Shown here one piece after another: positions 42,874 to 52,056 of a stretch of 64,000 nucleotides of DNA (within the stretch, counting starts at the first letter, position 1; the number at the start of each line of letters is the position of its first letter). The DNA comes from Oscillospiraceae bacterium (GTDB lineage Bacteria > Bacillota > Clostridia > Oscillospirales > Oscillospiraceae), in NCBI GenBank assembly GCA_030625685.1, contig DAOUQJ010000008.1, positions 62,001 through 126,000 of the forward strand, read 5' to 3'. The translations under genes were made by a program, and so were the position numbers. The notes beneath the pieces were generated by a model. It was given only the letters and a program-made list of their open reading frames with translations. It was not told the DNA's origin and ran no database searches.

Positions 42874-43314
42874 ATGTTGCAGGAAGCGAAAGTAGGTCAA
42901 ATCGTTGACAACATGGCAATCGTATATGTTGAACGAAAATCAGCATGTGGCCATGACTGTTCACAATGTGGTGGAGGTTGTAATCTGCTCACGGTTACAT
43001 CTGATACAAAAATCAGTGTGAAAAATGATGCGCACGCAAAAGTAGGAGACGAGGTGCTCATCGAAAGTGCATCATCTCACTTTTTGGTGTCGGCAATGAT
43101 TGTTTATCTTTTGCCGTTTATTCTGTTTTTTGTTGCATATTTTTTAGGAGGTTCGTATTTAGGATATGAACGAGAAGCGGTTCTCATTTCCATTGGGTTT
43201 GGTGGATTTTCCCTTGGTATATTGGTTGCAATTTTGTGGGATCGAAGAGAGAAAAAAAGACAAAACCTTAAGTACAAAATGGTTGGTATTACGAAAGAAT
43301 GTTTGGATATATAA
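42874..43314 (+). CDS. SoxR-reducing system RseC/MucC-family protein
   Basis: 146 residues from ATG 42874 (AAAGGTGATAGG upstream). N-terminal Cys-rich loop SACGHDCSQCGGGCN, then two membrane segments (FLVSAMIVYLLPFILFFVA and LISIGFGGFSLGILVAIL). Family members are linked with Rnf/Rsx electron transport and SoxR reduction in Proteobacteria; the clostridial role is unclear. The cysteine pattern could hold a metal or cluster. It lies in the middle of the cdaA transcription unit. Confidence 0.8.
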   Translation: MLQEAKVGQIVDNMAIVYVERKSACGHDCSQCGGGCNLLTVTSDTKISVKNDAHAKVGDEVLIESASSHFLVSAMIVYLLPFILFFVAYFLGGSYLGYEREAVLISIGFGGFSLGILVAILWDRREKKRQNLKYKMVGITKECLDI

Positions 43315-44177
43315 GACCTATGCTGGATGCTCTTGAAGAAGAGGAGAAACAGATATATAAGGCATCATATTGTGGTTTGTGTCATCAAATCGGTCGAAGA
43401 TATGGATTTGTTGCGCAATTGTTTTTAAGTTATGATTTTGCTTTTTTGGCAATGATATTAGCAAAAAACAAGCAGAAACCATGTATTACATGCAAGAGAT
43501 GTCGGGTGAATCCATTTAGGAAACTTGATACATGGGAAAATGATGAAGGTTTGGTGTTATGCGCCGATGAGAGTATTATTTTAACTTATTTCAAACTAAA
43601 AGATAGCGTTGCAGATGAAAAAGGTTTTAAAAAAATTCTTCCGTGGCTAGCAAAAATCATGCTTTTTCCATCATATAAAAAGGCAGCAAAGGTGCGACCT
43701 TCATTTGCTGAAAAGGTACAGATTAATTTGGATAATTTAGCGCGAATAGAAAAAGCAAACTCACCATCAATTGATCAAGCTGCGGATACCTTCGCATTGA
43801 TTGTTCAAGCGACATCGGATCAAGAAGGACAGGCAGGGAATGAAGCACTTAATCAACTTTTATATCATATTGGTCGCTGGCTTTATATTATCGATGCCTG
43901 GGATGATTTGGATGAAGATCGTGAAAAGAAAAGTTATAATCCGATTTTGCAGCGTTACACAGATGAACTTGAAACAGCAAGGATTGATATCAAAGAAACA
44001 TTAAATTCATCGTTAGGCATAGTGAATGGAGCATATGCATGGTTAGATAGTGGAACTTGGCATACTGTGCTTAACAATGTAATTACTTTAGGGTTGCCAG
44101 CGGTGCAAGATAGTGTGCTAACTGGGCAATGGAAAAAAGAACGAAATCGAATCATAAGGAGATTTGGGAATGAATGA
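43299..44177 (+). CDS. DUF5685-type protein of unknown function
   Basis: 292 residues starting [20 protein letters not shown], the typical opening of a clostridial family I believe is DUF5685. A CxxC pair in [14 protein letters not shown] near residue 25 and CITCKRCRV near residue 62 suggest metal binding. The middle has [20 protein letters not shown], an aspartate-rich segment that looks like an isoprenoid-synthase or helical-bundle site, though no activity is known. It overlaps the RseC-like gene by 16 bases and the J-domain gene by 8. Confidence 0.7.
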   Translation: MFGYIRPMLDALEEEEKQIYKASYCGLCHQIGRRYGFVAQLFLSYDFAFLAMILAKNKQKPCITCKRCRVNPFRKLDTWENDEGLVLCADESIILTYFKLKDSVADEKGFKKILPWLAKIMLFPSYKKAAKVRPSFAEKVQINLDNLARIEKANSPSIDQAADTFALIVQATSDQEGQAGNEALNQLLYHIGRWLYIIDAWDDLDEDREKKSYNPILQRYTDELETARIDIKETLNSSLGIVNGAYAWLDSGTWHTVLNNVITLGLPAVQDSVLTGQWKKERNRIIRRFGNE

Positions 44178-44745
44178 TCCGTATCAGGTTTTGGGCGTTA
44201 AGCCGAATGCCAGTGATGATGAAATAAAGAAAGCGTATAGAACGCTGGTGAAGCAGTATCATCCTGATCATTACCAAGATAACCCTCTGTCTAATCTAGC
44301 AGAGGAAAAAATGAAAGAAATAAATGAAGCATATGATGCTATAGTTAAAATGCGTAGTGGAGGGTATCAGCAAAAGACTACATACAACTCTAGTCATTCT
44401 TCTACTGGTGATGCAAAATTTGATAAAGTACGGCAGAATATTCAAGCAGGCAGAATGAGGGAAGCAGAACAGTTACTTGCCGGAATTTCGAACAGAAATG
44501 CAGAGTGGAATTATTTGATGGGCACAATTGCTTATAGCAAGGGTTGGTTGGCTGACGCAAAAGAATATTTAGAAACTGCTTGTCGCATGGATCCAACAAA
44601 TTCGGAATATAGCAGAGCGTTGCAAATGCTTCAAATGAGAGCTGGACAAGGATCGTATGTATATCAAACTGGTGGTTATGATGCAGGTAGTATTTGTGCT
44701 CAAATGGCATGTCTCAACTGTTTATGCTACTCATGTTGCAACTAA
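44170..44745 (+). CDS. J-domain protein with TPR-like region and Cys-rich tail
   Basis: 191 residues from ATG 44170 (AAGGAG 7 bases upstream). J domain at residues 1-65 with the HPD triad ([13 protein letters not shown]), a linker, a TPR-like helical repeat ([32 protein letters not shown]), and a tail [16 protein letters not shown] with six cysteines. It is a DnaJ-type co-chaperone for DnaK, probably for a specific client. The Cys tail is a known feature of clostridial J proteins near DUF5685 genes. Overlaps the DUF5685 gene. Confidence 0.85.
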   Translation: MNDPYQVLGVKPNASDDEIKKAYRTLVKQYHPDHYQDNPLSNLAEEKMKEINEAYDAIVKMRSGGYQQKTTYNSSHSSTGDAKFDKVRQNIQAGRMREAEQLLAGISNRNAEWNYLMGTIAYSKGWLADAKEYLETACRMDPTNSEYSRALQMLQMRAGQGSYVYQTGGYDAGSICAQMACLNCLCYSCCN

Positions 44746-44768
44746 TTATGAATGAAAAAGGTGATAAT

Positions 44769-45647
44769 TTGATACGAAGTATGACAGGATATGGACGCGC
44801 TGAGGGTATCTATAATGAGAGAACCATAACAGTGGAATTGCGTTCTGTAAACAATCGATATTTGGATGCTTCGGTAAAAATGCCGATGACATATATATTT
44901 GCAGAAGAAAAAATTAAAAAACACGTTCAACAATCAATTTCACGTGGCAAGGTTGATATTTTTGTCAGCATTGAAGCGAAATCAAAAGAAAAAGTAGCAG
45001 TGAAAGTCAATGAAACAGTTGCAGATGCGTATTATCAGGCTTTGACTTCTTTGCGAGATTCATATCACTTAAGTGATGACATTTCAGTTTCTCTGCTATC
45101 ACGTTTTTCAGATGTGTTTATTGTTGAGAAAGAGCAAGAAGATTTGGAAGTTGTTGGAGATGACATGATAAAGGTTCTTTCGGTTGCATTAGAATCTTTA
45201 AATGATATGCGTACTTGTGAAGGGGAAAAGCTTGCTGATGATATTTTGCAGCGAGGTGAGAATATATCTAGACTTCTAAAGATTGTAGAAGAAAAAGGTC
45301 CTGAAACAGTGAATGCATATCGAGCTAAGCTAGAAAAACGTATGGCAGATGTGCTTAGTAACACGCAAATAGAGGAAAGTCGTATTTTAACAGAAGCTGC
45401 GATATTTTCTGATAAAGTTGCTGTGGATGAAGAGATTATTCGTTTGCGAAGTCATTTGACGCAAATGAAAGATATGTTACAAACAGGTGGAATTGTCGGC
45501 AGAAAATTAGATTTTTTGATTCAGGAATTCAACCGTGAGGCAAATACAATCGGTTCTAAGTGTTCTGATGTTGAAGTGACACGCATCGTATTAGAAATTA
45601 AAGGTGAGATTGAGAAAATTAGAGAACAAGTGCAAAATATAGAATAG
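44769..45647 (+). CDS. yicC: YicC-family endoribonuclease
   Basis: 292 residues from TTG 44769 (AAAGGTG upstream), where the family begins: MIRSMTGYGRAEG. An ATG 7 codons earlier (44748) has no ribosome site. Also seen: TVELRSVNNRYLDASVKMP and the C-terminal FLIQEFNREANTIGSKCSD, typical of YicC/YloC, which degrade certain small RNAs and mRNAs. It is followed by remA and gmk, the common order. Confidence 0.93.
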   Translation: MIRSMTGYGRAEGIYNERTITVELRSVNNRYLDASVKMPMTYIFAEEKIKKHVQQSISRGKVDIFVSIEAKSKEKVAVKVNETVADAYYQALTSLRDSYHLSDDISVSLLSRFSDVFIVEKEQEDLEVVGDDMIKVLSVALESLNDMRTCEGEKLADDILQRGENISRLLKIVEEKGPETVNAYRAKLEKRMADVLSNTQIEESRILTEAAIFSDKVAVDEEIIRLRSHLTQMKDMLQTGGIVGRKLDFLIQEFNREANTIGSKCSDVEVTRIVLEIKGEIEKIREQVQNIE

Positions 45648-45659
45648 GTGGGATGTTAC

Positions 45660-45926
45660 TTGAAATTCATCAATATCGGATTTGGGAATATGGTTTCATC
45701 CTCTCGAATTATTGCAATTGTTAGCCCAGAGTCGGCGCCGATCAAACGTATGGTGCAGGAATCAAAAGAGCGTGGCATGTTGATTGATGCAACCTATGGA
45801 AGACGCACAAGAGCTGTGCTTTATACAGACAGTGGTCACACAGTTTTATCTGCGCTACAGCCTGAAACCGTTGCAGGTAGACTTAATGGAAAAGAACCAC
45901 TATTTGAGGAGGAAGAAAATGACTAA
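45660..45926 (+). CDS. remA: RemA-family DNA-binding regulator (DUF370)
   Basis: 88 residues from TTG 45660 (AGGTGGG upstream). [20 protein letters not shown] and [20 protein letters not shown] are diagnostic. In Bacillus RemA activates biofilm matrix and osmoprotection genes and binds DNA as a ring of dimers. The GTG at 45648 is an upstream alternative. Overlaps gmk by 8 bases. Confidence 0.93.
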   Translation: MKFINIGFGNMVSSSRIIAIVSPESAPIKRMVQESKERGMLIDATYGRRTRAVLYTDSGHTVLSALQPETVAGRLNGKEPLFEEEEND

Positions 45927-46521
45927 GCAAAAGGGGAACTTGATTGTTATATCAGGCGCTTCTGGTGTTGGAAAAAGTACGGTTATAGCAGAATTGTTGA
46001 AGAAAAGAAATAATATTTGTTTTTCGGTTTCATGGACAACAAGAAAGCCAAGAGATGGAGAAATTCATGGGATCAACTATTTTTTTGCAAGTCGCAATGA
46101 ATTTGAACATATGATTGCTGAGGGGGAATTTCTCGAGCATGCTGAATATGTTGGAAATTATTATGGCACATCCAAATCTCAGGTTATGAAACGCTTAGAA
46201 GAAGGCTATGATGTTCTACTTGACATTGAGGTAGAAGGTGCAAAGCAAATACGAACAAACTGGAACAAAGCGGTGTTTATGTTTGTTATCGCGCCTAGTT
46301 TTGCTGAACTGGAGAATAGACTACGCGCGAGACAAACTGATGATGACGAGAAAATTAAAAAAAGGTTGGCGCGTGCGAAAGAAGAGTATAAAGAAATACC
46401 AGCGTATGACTACATTATTGTAAATGACACAGTAGAAAATGCTGTGAAAGAAATAGAAGCTGTATTAACAGCAGAGCGTTGCCGAAAAAAGGAACGCTTG
46501 CATTTGATGAAAGAGGTATAA
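45919..46521 (+). CDS. gmk: Guanylate kinase
   Basis: 200 residues from ATG 45919 (GAGGAGG upstream); a longer frame starting in remA is not used. GMP + ATP to GDP. P-loop [18 protein letters not shown] near residue 10, then [19 protein letters not shown] and the lid [15 protein letters not shown]. Standard place before rpoZ. Confidence 0.97.
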   Translation: MTKQKGNLIVISGASGVGKSTVIAELLKKRNNICFSVSWTTRKPRDGEIHGINYFFASRNEFEHMIAEGEFLEHAEYVGNYYGTSKSQVMKRLEEGYDVLLDIEVEGAKQIRTNWNKAVFMFVIAPSFAELENRLRARQTDDDEKIKKRLARAKEEYKEIPAYDYIIVNDTVENAVKEIEAVLTAERCRKKERLHLMKEV

Positions 46522-46525
46522 TATT

Positions 46526-46711
46526 ATGATGCTTTATCCTGCAATGAATCAATTATTGGAACATGTTTCAAGCCGATATCAACTTGTCAATATGGTTGCT
46601 TATCGAGCAAGAAAAATCTCAGAAGAAGCTGATGAACAAAAAATATCATTGAATGATAAACCTGTCAGTATTGCAATTGCTGAGATTGCAGAAGGAAAAA
46701 TTCCTAAGTGA
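46526..46711 (+). CDS. rpoZ: RNA polymerase omega subunit
   Basis: 61 residues, small but typical for Firmicutes. MNQLLEHVSSRYQLVNMVAY followed by RARKISEEADE is the omega core. The start is one of two consecutive ATGs (46526/46529) with AAGAGG upstream. It follows gmk by 4 bases. A terminator-like hairpin follows before priA. Confidence 0.93.
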   Translation: MMLYPAMNQLLEHVSSRYQLVNMVAYRARKISEEADEQKISLNDKPVSIAIAEIAEGKIPK

Positions 46712-46720
46712 TTTGACTAA

Positions 46721-46760
46721 GCGACAGAGAATTAATTCTCTGCCGCTTCTGCTTTTTATT
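46721..46760 (+). terminator. Terminator-like hairpin after rpoZ
   Basis: GCGACAGAGAA and TTCTCTGCCGC pair around TTAA, followed by TTCTGCTTTTTATT. T-run is interrupted, so partial read-through to priA is likely. Confidence 0.6.
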
Positions 46761-46791
46761 AACGGAAATGAAAGAAAGTAGGCGATGGATT

Positions 46792-49266
46792 GTGAATGAA
46801 ATATATATAGCAAAGATTGCAGTTTCATCGGCTACTTATGCAATTGATCGGCCATATCATTACAAAGTACCAAAAAAAATGCAAGACGAAGCGTTAAAAG
46901 GTGTAAGAGTTCTTGTGCCTTTTGGTGTTGGCAATAAGCTAGTAGAAGGTATTATACTTGATCTTGGAAAAGTTCAAGAGACGAAAAAGATAAAAGAGAT
47001 TTGGGCTGTGCTTGATGAAATTCCTGTTTTGGATGAAAAGGGAATTCAACTTGCTTTGTGGCTTCGTGAACGATATTTTAGTACAGTATATCAAGCTGTG
47101 CTTACGATGTTGCCAACAGGTCTTTGGTATACTCTGCAAGATAAATATTTTTTAGCGGATGGTGTTAACGAGGAGCAAATACTTTCTATTGCTGGAAAAT
47201 CGACAGATGCAAAAGTAGTGTTAGAAATGATTTTTGCGTCTGGTGGAACGATTGAATTTTCACAGTTGCTCAAAAATCATGATATTAAGAAAGCAAGAAA
47301 TACACTCAATCGCCTTGTGCGGGAGAGTGTCTTAGTACGAGAAATTGGATTCAATCGTAAAGTAAAAGATAAAACTGAAAAAGTTGCACATCTGATTGTT
47401 TCACCCAATACTGCTATGGAAACAATGGAAAAACGAAAAAAGAAAGCCCCTCTCCAATATAATGTTGTGCAATTTTTATGCGGTATAGGCAGTGCATCCG
47501 TAAAGGAAATTGCATACTTTACTGGGGCTACAATGCAAACAGTAAAGAGTCTGCAAAAATTGGGAGTACTCGAAGTAGAGGAGAGGGAAGTTTTTCGAAG
47601 AGCGCTTCCTGACTTTGGTTTGCTTTCACCTGAAATTGTATTAAATGAAGAACAGAACGTTGCTTATGAAGGCCTTGTTGGTCTTTCTAGGACAAATAAA
47701 GCAGAGGTAAGTTTGCTTTATGGTGTCACTGGCAGTGGAAAGACTCAGATATATATTAAAATGATACAAGATGTAATGCAGGATGGGAAGACAGCGCTCG
47801 TCTTAGTTCCAGAAATTGCATTGACTGCAAAACTTTTGGAATTGTTTGTGTTGTATTTTAAAGAAAAAGTTGCAATCTTGCACAGCGCTTTACCTGCAAC
47901 AGAACGATATGATGAATTCAAACGTATTCGTAGTGGTAAGGTGAAAGTGGTTTTAGGAACTCGTTCTGCTATATTTGCACCATTAAAAGACCTGGGTATG
48001 GTAATTCTTGATGAAGAGCATGAGCCTTCATATCAGTCTGAAACTAGATTATGTTATCATGCAAGAGATGTAGCAAAGTATCGATGCATACAGCACAAAG
48101 CTTTGCTTCTGCTGGGATCTGCAACACCTTCGATTGAAAGTATGTATGCTGCCAAACATGGGAAATATCATTTGTTTACGCTAAAAAAGAGATTCAATGA
48201 AAAGACTTTGCCATTTGTCACTATAGTGGATATGAAGGAAGAACTCCGAAAAGGCAATCAAACTGGACTTAGTCAAACTTTGCGTATAAAGATAGAAAAA
48301 ACCTTAGAAAAAGGCGAGCAGTGTATTTTGTTTTTGAATCGCAGGGGGAGTGGACGTTTCATAAGTTGCGAATCCTGTGGAAATGTTCCAGAATGTGAAC
48401 GATGCTCAATCCATTTACATTATCACTCTAAAAATGAAAGAATGATGTGCCATTATTGTGGATATTCAATACCAGTTCCATGGAGTTGTCCAGAGTGTGG
48501 CGAAAGAATGCACAGCATAGGGTATGGGACGCAGAAGATAGAAGAAGATCTAAATCAGCAATACCCTCATGTGCAAGTGCTTAGGATGGACACAGATACA
48601 GTGAATATGTCTCGTTCACATGAAGTGTTGTTGGAGAAATTTGAACGCGAGAATATTCCAATATTACTTGGGACACAAATGGTCGCCAAAGGCTTAGATT
48701 TTGAACGTGTCACATTGGTGGGTGTGATTGATGCAGATTTATCGTTGTATTTGAATAATTTTCGTGCTTCTGAGCGTACTTTTTCATTGCTCACGCAAGT
48801 TGTAGGTCGTGCAGGAAGAGGCGACAATGAAGGACAAGCAGTTATCCAAACATGGACACCGGAACATGAAGTAATAGCACTTGCTGCGAAGCAAGATTAT
48901 GATGCTTTTTTTGAATCTGAATTGATTATGAGAAAAGCAAGAGGATATCCACCTTTTAGAGATTTGTTCAGAGTGATTGTTTCAGGAGCTGATGAGAATA
49001 CTGTGTTGCAAGTGTGCATGAGTATTAGCAATAGTGTAGCTAGATTTGCACAGAAAAATGAGCAACAGAAGGAATCGCTAAGTATCTTTGGGCCTGCGCC
49101 AGCTGGTATTTTAAAAATAAATGATAGATATCGATATCAGTTAACTATCAATGCTAATAACACGAAGGAAAATAGAAAATGGCTAGCTGCGTTGTTGAAA
49201 GCTGCGCAAACAGATAAGAAAGCCAAAGGAGTTTCCATAGTGATAGATATTAATATAATGGAATGA
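46792..49266 (+). CDS. priA: Primosomal replication restart helicase PriA
   Basis: 824 residues if GTG 46792 is used (AGG 9 bases upstream); ATG 46768 would add 8 residues. PriA reloads the replisome at stalled forks. N-terminal 3'-DNA-binding domain (AIDRPYHYKVPKKMQDEALK), helicase P-loop YGVTGSGKTQIYIKMI, DEEH box ILDEEHEPSYQS, zinc-binding Cys region (SCESCGNVPECERCSIHL, MMCHYCGY, SCPECGERMHS), and C-terminal domain. Full length and intact. Confidence 0.95.
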   Translation: MNEIYIAKIAVSSATYAIDRPYHYKVPKKMQDEALKGVRVLVPFGVGNKLVEGIILDLGKVQETKKIKEIWAVLDEIPVLDEKGIQLALWLRERYFSTVYQAVLTMLPTGLWYTLQDKYFLADGVNEEQILSIAGKSTDAKVVLEMIFASGGTIEFSQLLKNHDIKKARNTLNRLVRESVLVREIGFNRKVKDKTEKVAHLIVSPNTAMETMEKRKKKAPLQYNVVQFLCGIGSASVKEIAYFTGATMQTVKSLQKLGVLEVEEREVFRRALPDFGLLSPEIVLNEEQNVAYEGLVGLSRTNKAEVSLLYGVTGSGKTQIYIKMIQDVMQDGKTALVLVPEIALTAKLLELFVLYFKEKVAILHSALPATERYDEFKRIRSGKVKVVLGTRSAIFAPLKDLGMVILDEEHEPSYQSETRLCYHARDVAKYRCIQHKALLLLGSATPSIESMYAAKHGKYHLFTLKKRFNEKTLPFVTIVDMKEELRKGNQTGLSQTLRIKIEKTLEKGEQCILFLNRRGSGRFISCESCGNVPECERCSIHLHYHSKNERMMCHYCGYSIPVPWSCPECGERMHSIGYGTQKIEEDLNQQYPHVQVLRMDTDTVNMSRSHEVLLEKFERENIPILLGTQMVAKGLDFERVTLVGVIDADLSLYLNNFRASERTFSLLTQVVGRAGRGDNEGQAVIQTWTPEHEVIALAAKQDYDAFFESELIMRKARGYPPFRDLFRVIVSGADENTVLQVCMSISNSVARFAQKNEQQKESLSIFGPAPAGILKINDRYRYQLTINANNTKENRKWLAALLKAAQTDKKAKGVSIVIDINIME

Positions 49267-49289
49267 GATAATTCGAGGAGGAAGCCATT

Positions 49290-49784
49290 ATGGCAAAAAA
49301 GATTATTCAAAAAGGAGACCCAGTTTTAGATAAAAAATGCCATCCCGTGACAGCATTTGATAAAAAATTGGGCCGATTGATAGATGATATGAGAAAAGTG
49401 CTTGCTGATACTGGGGGGGCTGGTTTGGCTGCACCTCAAATTGGCATATTGCGACGCGTTGCTTTGGTTTTGGATGAAAACAATCGAGTGCTCGAGCTAA
49501 TTAACCCAGTAATCATTGAAACAAGTGGAGAGCAATTTGGTTTAGAAGGTTGTCTCAGTTTAGAAGGTATGTGGGGATATGTAACTAGACCAATGTATGC
49601 TACAGTAAAAGCGCAAGATCGCGATGGCAAGGAATTCACTGTTTCAGGCAGTGAGATTGTCGCTCGTTGTTTTTGTCATGAGCTTGATCATTTGGATGGT
49701 GTTTTATTTGATAGTTATACAGACCGACTTTATTCTGGGGATGAATTAGAAGAACTACTTTCACAGCAAGTAGAGGACAATTAA
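49290..49784 (+). CDS. def: Peptide deformylase
   Basis: 164 residues. Removes the formyl group from nascent proteins. Motif 1 GAGLAAPQIGI near residue 45, motif 2 EGCLSLEGMWG (metal Cys), motif 3 CHELDHLDGVLF (HExxH with metal His). Metal site complete. It is followed by fmt after one base, making the formylation/deformylation pair. Confidence 0.97.
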   Translation: MAKKIIQKGDPVLDKKCHPVTAFDKKLGRLIDDMRKVLADTGGAGLAAPQIGILRRVALVLDENNRVLELINPVIIETSGEQFGLEGCLSLEGMWGYVTRPMYATVKAQDRDGKEFTVSGSEIVARCFCHELDHLDGVLFDSYTDRLYSGDELEELLSQQVEDN

Positions 49785-49785
49785 G

Positions 49786-50700
49786 ATGAAGATATTGTTT
49801 ATGGGCACACCAGAATTTGCAGTACCTTCGTTGCAGTGCCTCATTGAAGCAGGTCATTCGATCGTAGGTGTATTTACGCAACCAGATAAACCTAAAAATC
49901 GCGGAATGAAAATGCAAGCACCCCCAGTAAAAGAACTAGCAGAGAAGTATAATATTCCTGTTTTTCAGCCGAAAAAAATCAAAGATGGTGTAGCGTTTCA
50001 AATTGTTCGTGAGTGTAATCCAGATATTATTGTAGTGGTAGCATATGGGCGAATTTTGGGTAATGATATTTTAGATTTCCCCAGGTTAGGTTGTATTAAT
50101 GTGCATTCATCATTGCTGCCAAAATATCGTGGATCTGCACCAATTCATTGGGCAATTCTCAATGGTGAAACTGAAACAGGGGTTACGATAATGCATATGG
50201 CAGAAGAGCTAGATGCAGGGGATATTATCAGTCAAGTAGGTACCAGCATAACACCGGACGAAACTGTGGGTGAACTACATGATAGACTTGCGGTGATGGG
50301 TGCGCAATTACTGGCTGAAACAGTAAGAGAAATTGAATTGGGTAATAGCACCAGAACCATTCAAGATGAAACACGTGTTTCGTTTGCGCCAATGTTAACA
50401 AAAGAAATGGCAAAGATTGATTGGGAGAAATCGGCACAGCAGATTCATAATCATATTAGAGGGCTCATCCCTTGGCCGAGTGCTGTTACGTATTTTGCAG
50501 ATGTGCGCTGTAAGATATGGAAAAGTAAATTGATTGATGAAAAAACTCAAAAGAAACCTGGTGAGGTTATTCGAACTGATCAAACAGGTATTTATATGGC
50601 TTGTGGTAATAGCACTGTTTTGCTTATTGAGCAGTTACAAGCGGATGGGAAAAAGCGAATGTCAGCAGCAGAGTATCTGCGTGGAAACACCATTATTTGA
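49786..50700 (+). CDS. fmt: Methionyl-tRNA formyltransferase
   Basis: 304 residues. Uses 10-formyl-THF to formylate initiator Met-tRNA. MKILFMGTPEFAVPSLQCL at start, INVHSSLLPKYRGSAPIHWA near residue 105, TETGVTIMHMAEELDAGDI, and the C-terminal anticodon-like domain (HNHIRGLIPWPSAVTYF). Full length. Confidence 0.97.
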   Translation: MKILFMGTPEFAVPSLQCLIEAGHSIVGVFTQPDKPKNRGMKMQAPPVKELAEKYNIPVFQPKKIKDGVAFQIVRECNPDIIVVVAYGRILGNDILDFPRLGCINVHSSLLPKYRGSAPIHWAILNGETETGVTIMHMAEELDAGDIISQVGTSITPDETVGELHDRLAVMGAQLLAETVREIELGNSTRTIQDETRVSFAPMLTKEMAKIDWEKSAQQIHNHIRGLIPWPSAVTYFADVRCKIWKSKLIDEKTQKKPGEVIRTDQTGIYMACGNSTVLLIEQLQADGKKRMSAAEYLRGNTII

Positions 50701-50727
50701 TGAAAGATAGACGAAGGAGAGTGCTTC

Positions 50728-52056
50728 ATGTCAGCTAGAAAAGTGGCATTGTTGACCTTAGATGCAGTTGAGCAGAAAGACGCATGGCTTAATACTCAAC
50801 TGAAAAAGGAACTTGCAAGAGAAAAATTGGATAGAAGAGATGCAGCACTTGCCACCCGGATTTGTTTGGGATGTATTCAAACACAAATGAAGCTGGATTT
50901 CTATATTCAATCTTTTTCTAATATGAAACTCAGAAAAATGGAAAGTAAAGTGCGCAATGCATTGCGGTTATCTGTATATCAGTTATTATATATGGAGCGT
51001 ATTCCAGAAAGTGCTGTTGTAAATGAAGCAGTAAAACTCATTAAAAAATTTGGGAAAAATCCACGTGCTGCAGGTATGGTGAATGGTATTCTAAGGAATA
51101 TTATTCGTAACAAAGAGACGTTGCCGAAGTACACAGAGAATTCTAGAATTGGAACAATGAGTTTGCAATATAGTCATCCGCAGTGGCTTATTGAAGAGTT
51201 TCTAAGATATTTGCCATTTGAAGAAGTTGAAGAACTCTTTAAATTGCACAATGAGGAGCCGCCACTAACGGTTCAAATAAATACCTATCGATATGACATG
51301 CAGACTGTGAAGGAAAACTTACAACGTGAAGACGTGCAGGTTAAAGTGCATGAATGGTTGTCTGATTCATTGTTGCTTTCTAATACTGGTAACATGGAAG
51401 AACTAGTGTCTTTTCAAAAAGGTATGTTTTATGTGCAAGATCCAGCGGCTAATTTGGTAGCTAAAGTGATGGGAAATATACAAGGGAAACGTATTTTGGA
51501 TGCTTGTGCTGCGCCAGGGGGAAAAAGTTTTGCCATTGGAATAGCGATGAAAAACAACGGTCAAATAATTTCATGTGATTTGCATCCTCATAAGGTGCAA
51601 TTGATTCAGTTGGGAGCTGAAAGACTGGGGCTCACTAACATACAACCTGTGTTACGAGACGCTAGACAGAAAATGGATGAATGGATAGATTCTTTTGATC
51701 TTGTTGTCGCTGATGTTCCGTGCTCTGGATTGGGTGTTATTCGAAAGAAACCTGAAATCCGCTATAAGGACTTTGAACTAATGAAAGATTTACCACCTAT
51801 TCAGCAAGAAATACTAGAAAATCAGGCGAGATATGTCAAAAAAGGTGGAATACTGCTTTATGCAACATGCACCTTACGTAAAGAAGAAAATGAAGAAATT
51901 ATATCTCAATTTTTGCAAACCCATATAGATTTTAAACTAGAGTCATTTGAATTAGAGAATCCAATTGGTGTGGTTGATACTGGAATGTATACATTTTGGC
52001 CACACCGTTTGGGAACGGATGGTTTTTTTGTTGCAAAACTCAGGAGGAGCCAATGA
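50728..52056 (+). CDS. rsmB: 16S rRNA (cytosine-C5)-methyltransferase RsmB
   Basis: 442 residues. N-terminal NusB-like domain (ARKVALLTLDAVEQKDAWLN; ESAVVNEAVKLIKKFG), then the SAM domain with ILDACAAPGGKSFAIGIAM near residue 255, VADVPCSGLGVIRKKPE (catalytic Cys) near 330 and YATCTLRKEENEEII (second Cys). Methylates C967 of 16S rRNA in E. coli. Overlaps rlmN by 4 bases. Confidence 0.95.
   Translation: MSARKVALLTLDAVEQKDAWLNTQLKKELAREKLDRRDAALATRICLGCIQTQMKLDFYIQSFSNMKLRKMESKVRNALRLSVYQLLYMERIPESAVVNEAVKLIKKFGKNPRAAGMVNGILRNIIRNKETLPKYTENSRIGTMSLQYSHPQWLIEEFLRYLPFEEVEELFKLHNEEPPLTVQINTYRYDMQTVKENLQREDVQVKVHEWLSDSLLLSNTGNMEELVSFQKGMFYVQDPAANLVAKVMGNIQGKRILDACAAPGGKSFAIGIAMKNNGQIISCDLHPHKVQLIQLGAERLGLTNIQPVLRDARQKMDEWIDSFDLVVADVPCSGLGVIRKKPEIRYKDFELMKDLPPIQQEILENQARYVKKGGILLYATCTLRKEENEEIISQFLQTHIDFKLESFELENPIGVVDTGMYTFWPHRLGTDGFFVAKLRRSQ

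Noticed and set aside
45784-45918. Extended N-terminus of guanylate kinase starting inside remA
   Set aside because: GAGGAGG precedes the internal ATG at 45919, which matches the family start; the extension is a remA shadow.
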